Below are positions 60,770-64,000 of a DNA stretch of 64,000 nt, in pieces; the first letter of the stretch is position 1; every line of letters starts with the position of its first letter. The translations under genes were made by a program, and so were the position numbers. Origin of the DNA: Amblyornis subalaris (taxonomy: Eukaryota; Chordata; Aves; Passeriformes; Ptilonorhynchidae); the NCBI GenBank assembly GCA_018881555.1, contig JACAXG010000112.1, forward strand, positions 310,001-374,000, in the 5' to 3' direction. The notes under the pieces are model-generated. The model had not been told where the DNA came from. It saw nothing but the letters and a program-made list of their open reading frames with translations, and made no database searches.

Positions 60770-62795
60770 CCACAGCATGGGCAATAAACAGGAGGAGATG
60801 GAAGCCAGAATGCTTCTAGAAAATGCTGCTAGAAAGCTACAACCTAGTTGCCATTACTGAAACGTGTTGGGATGAATTCCATGACTGGAGTGTGGCTGTT
60901 GATGGCTACAAGCTGTTCAGAAGGAGCGGGAGAGAAAGAAGAGATGGAGGGGTTGCCCTGTACATCAAGAAATGGATAGAGTGCAGAGATGTCTCTGAGA
61001 AATAGCCATGAGCAGGTTGAAAGTAAGAATTAGAGACTGGGCATCAAAGGGAAATTTGTGTTTGGTGTCTACTACAGGCCACTTCCTTGCTCCAGCCACA
61101 GGAGGAATCACACGCACAGGCTGTTGTCCTGCTGGAGGACTGCAACCACCACATCTGCTGGAAAAATAGTACAGAGGGCTTTAGGCAATCNGGGAGCACT
61201 TACCAGAGTGGGATGTATTACTAGACCAGTTGGCCACCTACACAAGTGAGCTAATCAGGGACACCAAGACTGGAGACAGCCTGGGCTGCAGTGATTATGC
61301 ACTAGAAGAGTTCACAGTCTGGAGTGATATGGGTAAGGTGAAGAATAAAGTCTTCAGAGTAAAGAACTTCAGAACCGCAAAATTCCAGCTGTTCAAGAGT
61401 TAGTCAATAGGACACCCTGGGAAATTGCCCTCAGGAACAAGGGAGGAGAAGAGAGTTGGCAGATCTCTAAGGATGCTTTTCCATAGAGTGCAAGAGTTCT
61501 TGATCCCCAGGTGTAATAAATCAAGAAAGGAAGACAAGGGCTGTCATGACTGAGTTGAGACCTGCTGGGCAAACCAAAGGGCAAGAGGGATATNGACAGG
61601 CAGTGGAAGCAGAGACAGATATCCTGGAAAAACCATGAGGACACAGCTTGGTTGTGGAGGGTTGGGGTCAGGAAGGCCAAGGCACGGCTGGAACAGAACT
61701 TGAAAAGTGATGCAAAGAATACAAGAAAGGCTTCTACAGGTATGTCAGCCAGAAAAGAAAGGCAAAAGAAAGCATATGCCCCTCAGGAGCACAACCAGCA
61801 AATATAACAGCTGATGAGGAGAAGGCTGAGATACTCAACACCTTTTGTCTCTGTTTCACTGGCAACCTCTCTTCCCACATCGCTTGAGTGGATGAATCAC
61901 AAGACAGGGACTGGAGGAGCAAAGTCACTCCCACTGTACGAGAAGATCAGATTNGTAACCTGCTGGGTGGCAAGACCAGATTGATCTCTTCACTAGTGCT
62001 CACACATTTGTTCACACACCTGCACTTGCTCCAGTTTCTGGCACCACAGATACTGATCTATCAAGATAGAGTATTGCCTTAAAAAGAGCTAGATATTCAG
62101 TTAAAAAAAAAATAAAATATGGACATTCAGAGAATAGAGAAGATCAGGCTCATGNCCACCTGAGGAACCTGAACAGTCTGTGGGACCTGGTGAGATGCAT
62201 CCCAGAGTCCTGAGAGAACTCACTGATGTAGTTGCCAAGTCATTCTCCATCGTATTTGAAAAGTCACGTCAGAAGTCCCAGGTAACTGGAAAAAGGGAAG
62301 CATTGTACNCACCTTTAAAAAGGATATGAAGGAGGACCCTGGGAACTACTGACCTTTCACCCTCACCTCTGTGCCTGAGATCATGGAACAGATTCTTCTA
62401 GAAGCTCTACTAAGGCACATGGAGAACAGGGAGGTCCTTAGGCTTCACCAAGGGCAAGTCCTGCCTGACCAACCTAGTGGCCCGTGTTGAAGTGACTACA
62501 TCAGTGAACAAGGTAAGAGCTATGGATGTCATCTAGCTAGACCTCTGTAGCGCCTTTGACACAGTCCATAACAACCTCCTTCTCTCTAGACTGGCGAGAT
62601 AATGATTTGATGGATGAACTGTTTGATGGATAAAGAATTGGTTGGATGGTTGCATCCAGAAGGTAGTGGTCAATGACTCAATGTCCAGATGGAGGCTTGT
62701 GACTAGTGATGTTTCTCAGGAGTCCGTATTGGCACCAATGCTGTTTAATATCTTCATTAATGACACAGACAGTGGGATCAAGTGCATCCTCCATT
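60770..62795 (+). pseudogene. CR1 LINE ORF2 remnant: endonuclease and reverse transcriptase, both ends missing
   Basis: CR1 ORF2 combines an APE-type endonuclease and a reverse transcriptase used for target-primed retrotransposition. At 60823-61005 the endonuclease N-terminal blocks are clear: NLVAITETCWDE, VDGYKLFRRSGRE and GGVALYIKK. Further endonuclease text is near 61285-61410 (LGCSDYAL, FTVWSDMGKV). The linker follows at 61410-61940. The RT begins near 62137 with equivalents of MHPRVL, GKSCLTNLV (62453-62480), DLCSAFDTVHNNLL (62540-62582) and [12 protein letters not shown] (62731-62765). It stops before the FADD catalytic box, so the second half of RT and the 3' UTR are absent. Many stops and frameshifts make it non-functional. 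A segment is duplicated around 61940 and 62137. Confidence 0.9.
61951..62136. other. Unrecognised insertion inside the CR1 remnant
   Basis: The CR1 text gagaagatcag occurs at 61940-61950 and again at 62137-62147. About 160-186 bp between them does not match CR1 and ends with an A-rich run (A10 at 62103-62112). It may be a nested retroposon or the result of a duplication. Confidence 0.45.
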
Positions 62796-64000
62796 GTTTA
62801 TATTGGAGATGTAGGAACACAGGATTAGACAAATATCTTGAAGCACTAATTCCTGTTTCTTTCATGAACTTAGCAAACTCCATTTGGAAGACCATTAGAT
62901 AGTTTTACTGTATTTTTTTTNCCCATAACTCCATAGATGTTACAGTTAATAAGGATTATTTTAATATCCAGTGCCATTTATTCAATTAAACTTTAACTTT
63001 CTGAGCAGGCTGCATGCTGCACAACACATCTGTCTTTAGGCAACAGATAAAGAAATCATGAAAGTCTAGACAGTTCCTGACTTCAATCTCTAACTTTTAT
63101 CTGAGAAACTTTTTCTACATCCAGGACTGTAAAATGAAAGATAAAATATAAGGATTACAGTTCAGAGGTGGCAGTGATGGTTTAAGATGAAACAGAAAAA
63201 GAGAAAGAAAGATTAAAAAAAAAAATCCTCTGCAAATAAAGCATCTTGTTGCATTAACAATTATTACTGGTTTAAGAACTGGAAATGCAGTTTCTGCTCC
63301 ATGCAGTAAGAANATTAAAGACTTAAATACCATTGATTCAGGTCGCAATGTTCAGCACAGTTTTGAAAAAAGTATCATGAAAAGAAAGAGACATCTTGAA
63401 AGATTGTTATTTAGCTGAGATGACACAGAGACAAATGTTATGTATATCTCTTTTTCTTGGTCCTGGTAACCTCATAGTGAGCCACATATATAATTAAATA
63501 TAATGATTAGTTTCACATACGCACTTGAAGAAAAACACAGCCATGCTTGCTTGCTTCATACTTGTGACAAACTTCTGTGATAAACTGGGTTTACTCATTT
63601 TGTTTTTATAGAGATAACAATGCAAATGTAAGAAGATCATAGTCTTCAGACACCTATTTTTTAATCGATATTGGAATTCACTGATTTATGAAGAAAATAG
63701 GATCTAACTGTCTGTTCAATCTTTCCCTTTCTTCTTCCCTCTTCACATTTGTGTTTGATTTTTAGCTTTTCGTTTGTTCCATCCCGATCAATAGAAGGCT
63801 GACACTCTCAACCTCTATCTCAACAGTGCATTCTTCTTTAGCACCTGTTATGTTTCATCTTCCTTAAATCTCTTTTGATATCATTTGTGGGCTTATGGGT
63901 CATCTGAGCGAGGAGGAAAAATGCAATGAAACACCTCTCCTATACCCTTGCAAAAAAGATGAAAAGTTTCTGCATATGTTCGACTCCTAAAGCCCTGTCA
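62796..64000. other. Unique AT-rich non-coding sequence to the window end
   Basis: No gene or dispersed repeat was seen. Short T and A runs lie at 62912-62920 and 63213-63223. Confidence 0.5.

Overview
The window looks like non-coding DNA from a bird genome, most likely a neoavian and possibly a passerine. The base composition is AT-rich. The recognisable repeats are almost all avian types: CR1 LINEs on both strands, several ending in the typical ATTCTRTG-type 3' tail, and at least four kinds of solo endogenous-retrovirus LTR. I found no convincing protein-coding gene, rRNA, tRNA, operon, CRISPR array or phage element. The open frames longer than about 100 codons either lie inside retroelements or microsatellites or are at the length expected by chance. 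The stretch fits a gene desert or a very large intron. Repeat families were recognised from memory of avian CR1 and LTR sequences; no database search was possible, so subfamily names are left out.

Layout. 1-549: 3' part of a long LTR (family B), cut by the window edge. 3.4-5.5 kb: a reverse CR1 tail and a reverse family A LTR. 6.6 kb: a homeobox-site-rich block resembling a conserved non-coding element. 8.3-10.1 kb: two CR1 fragments in opposite orientation flanking a strong CTCF-like motif. 17-19.5 kb: two CR1 fragments and a family A LTR with a near-perfect target duplication. 20.9-21.1 kb: an (AAT)n microsatellite. 22.5-23.6 kb: a nearly full-length family B LTR. 25.4-26.6 kb: a 1.1 kb CR1 with its 3' tail. 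29.6-32.1 kb: a CR1 fragment and a very decayed LINE. 33.7-35.1 kb: an LTR cluster holding the best preserved element, a 762 bp solo LTR (family C) with a perfect 5 bp target duplication and a readable promoter. 37-50.6 kb: CR1 fragments, a shortened family A LTR and two long repeat-free stretches. 51.2-53.1 kb: a short family D LTR and a decayed family B LTR. 57.3 kb: a possible coding exon on the minus strand. 60.8-62.8 kb: a 2 kb CR1 carrying endonuclease and reverse-transcriptase remains but lacking its 3' end.

No set of genes works together here. The functional candidates are regulatory: LTR promoters, a CTCF-like site, three CNE-like blocks and one possible exon. I found nothing that can honestly be called a new biological system. 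The items most worth testing are the family C LTR promoter, the CTCF-like site, the exon candidate at 57.25-57.43 kb and the duplicated, interrupted segment inside the 61-62 kb CR1.
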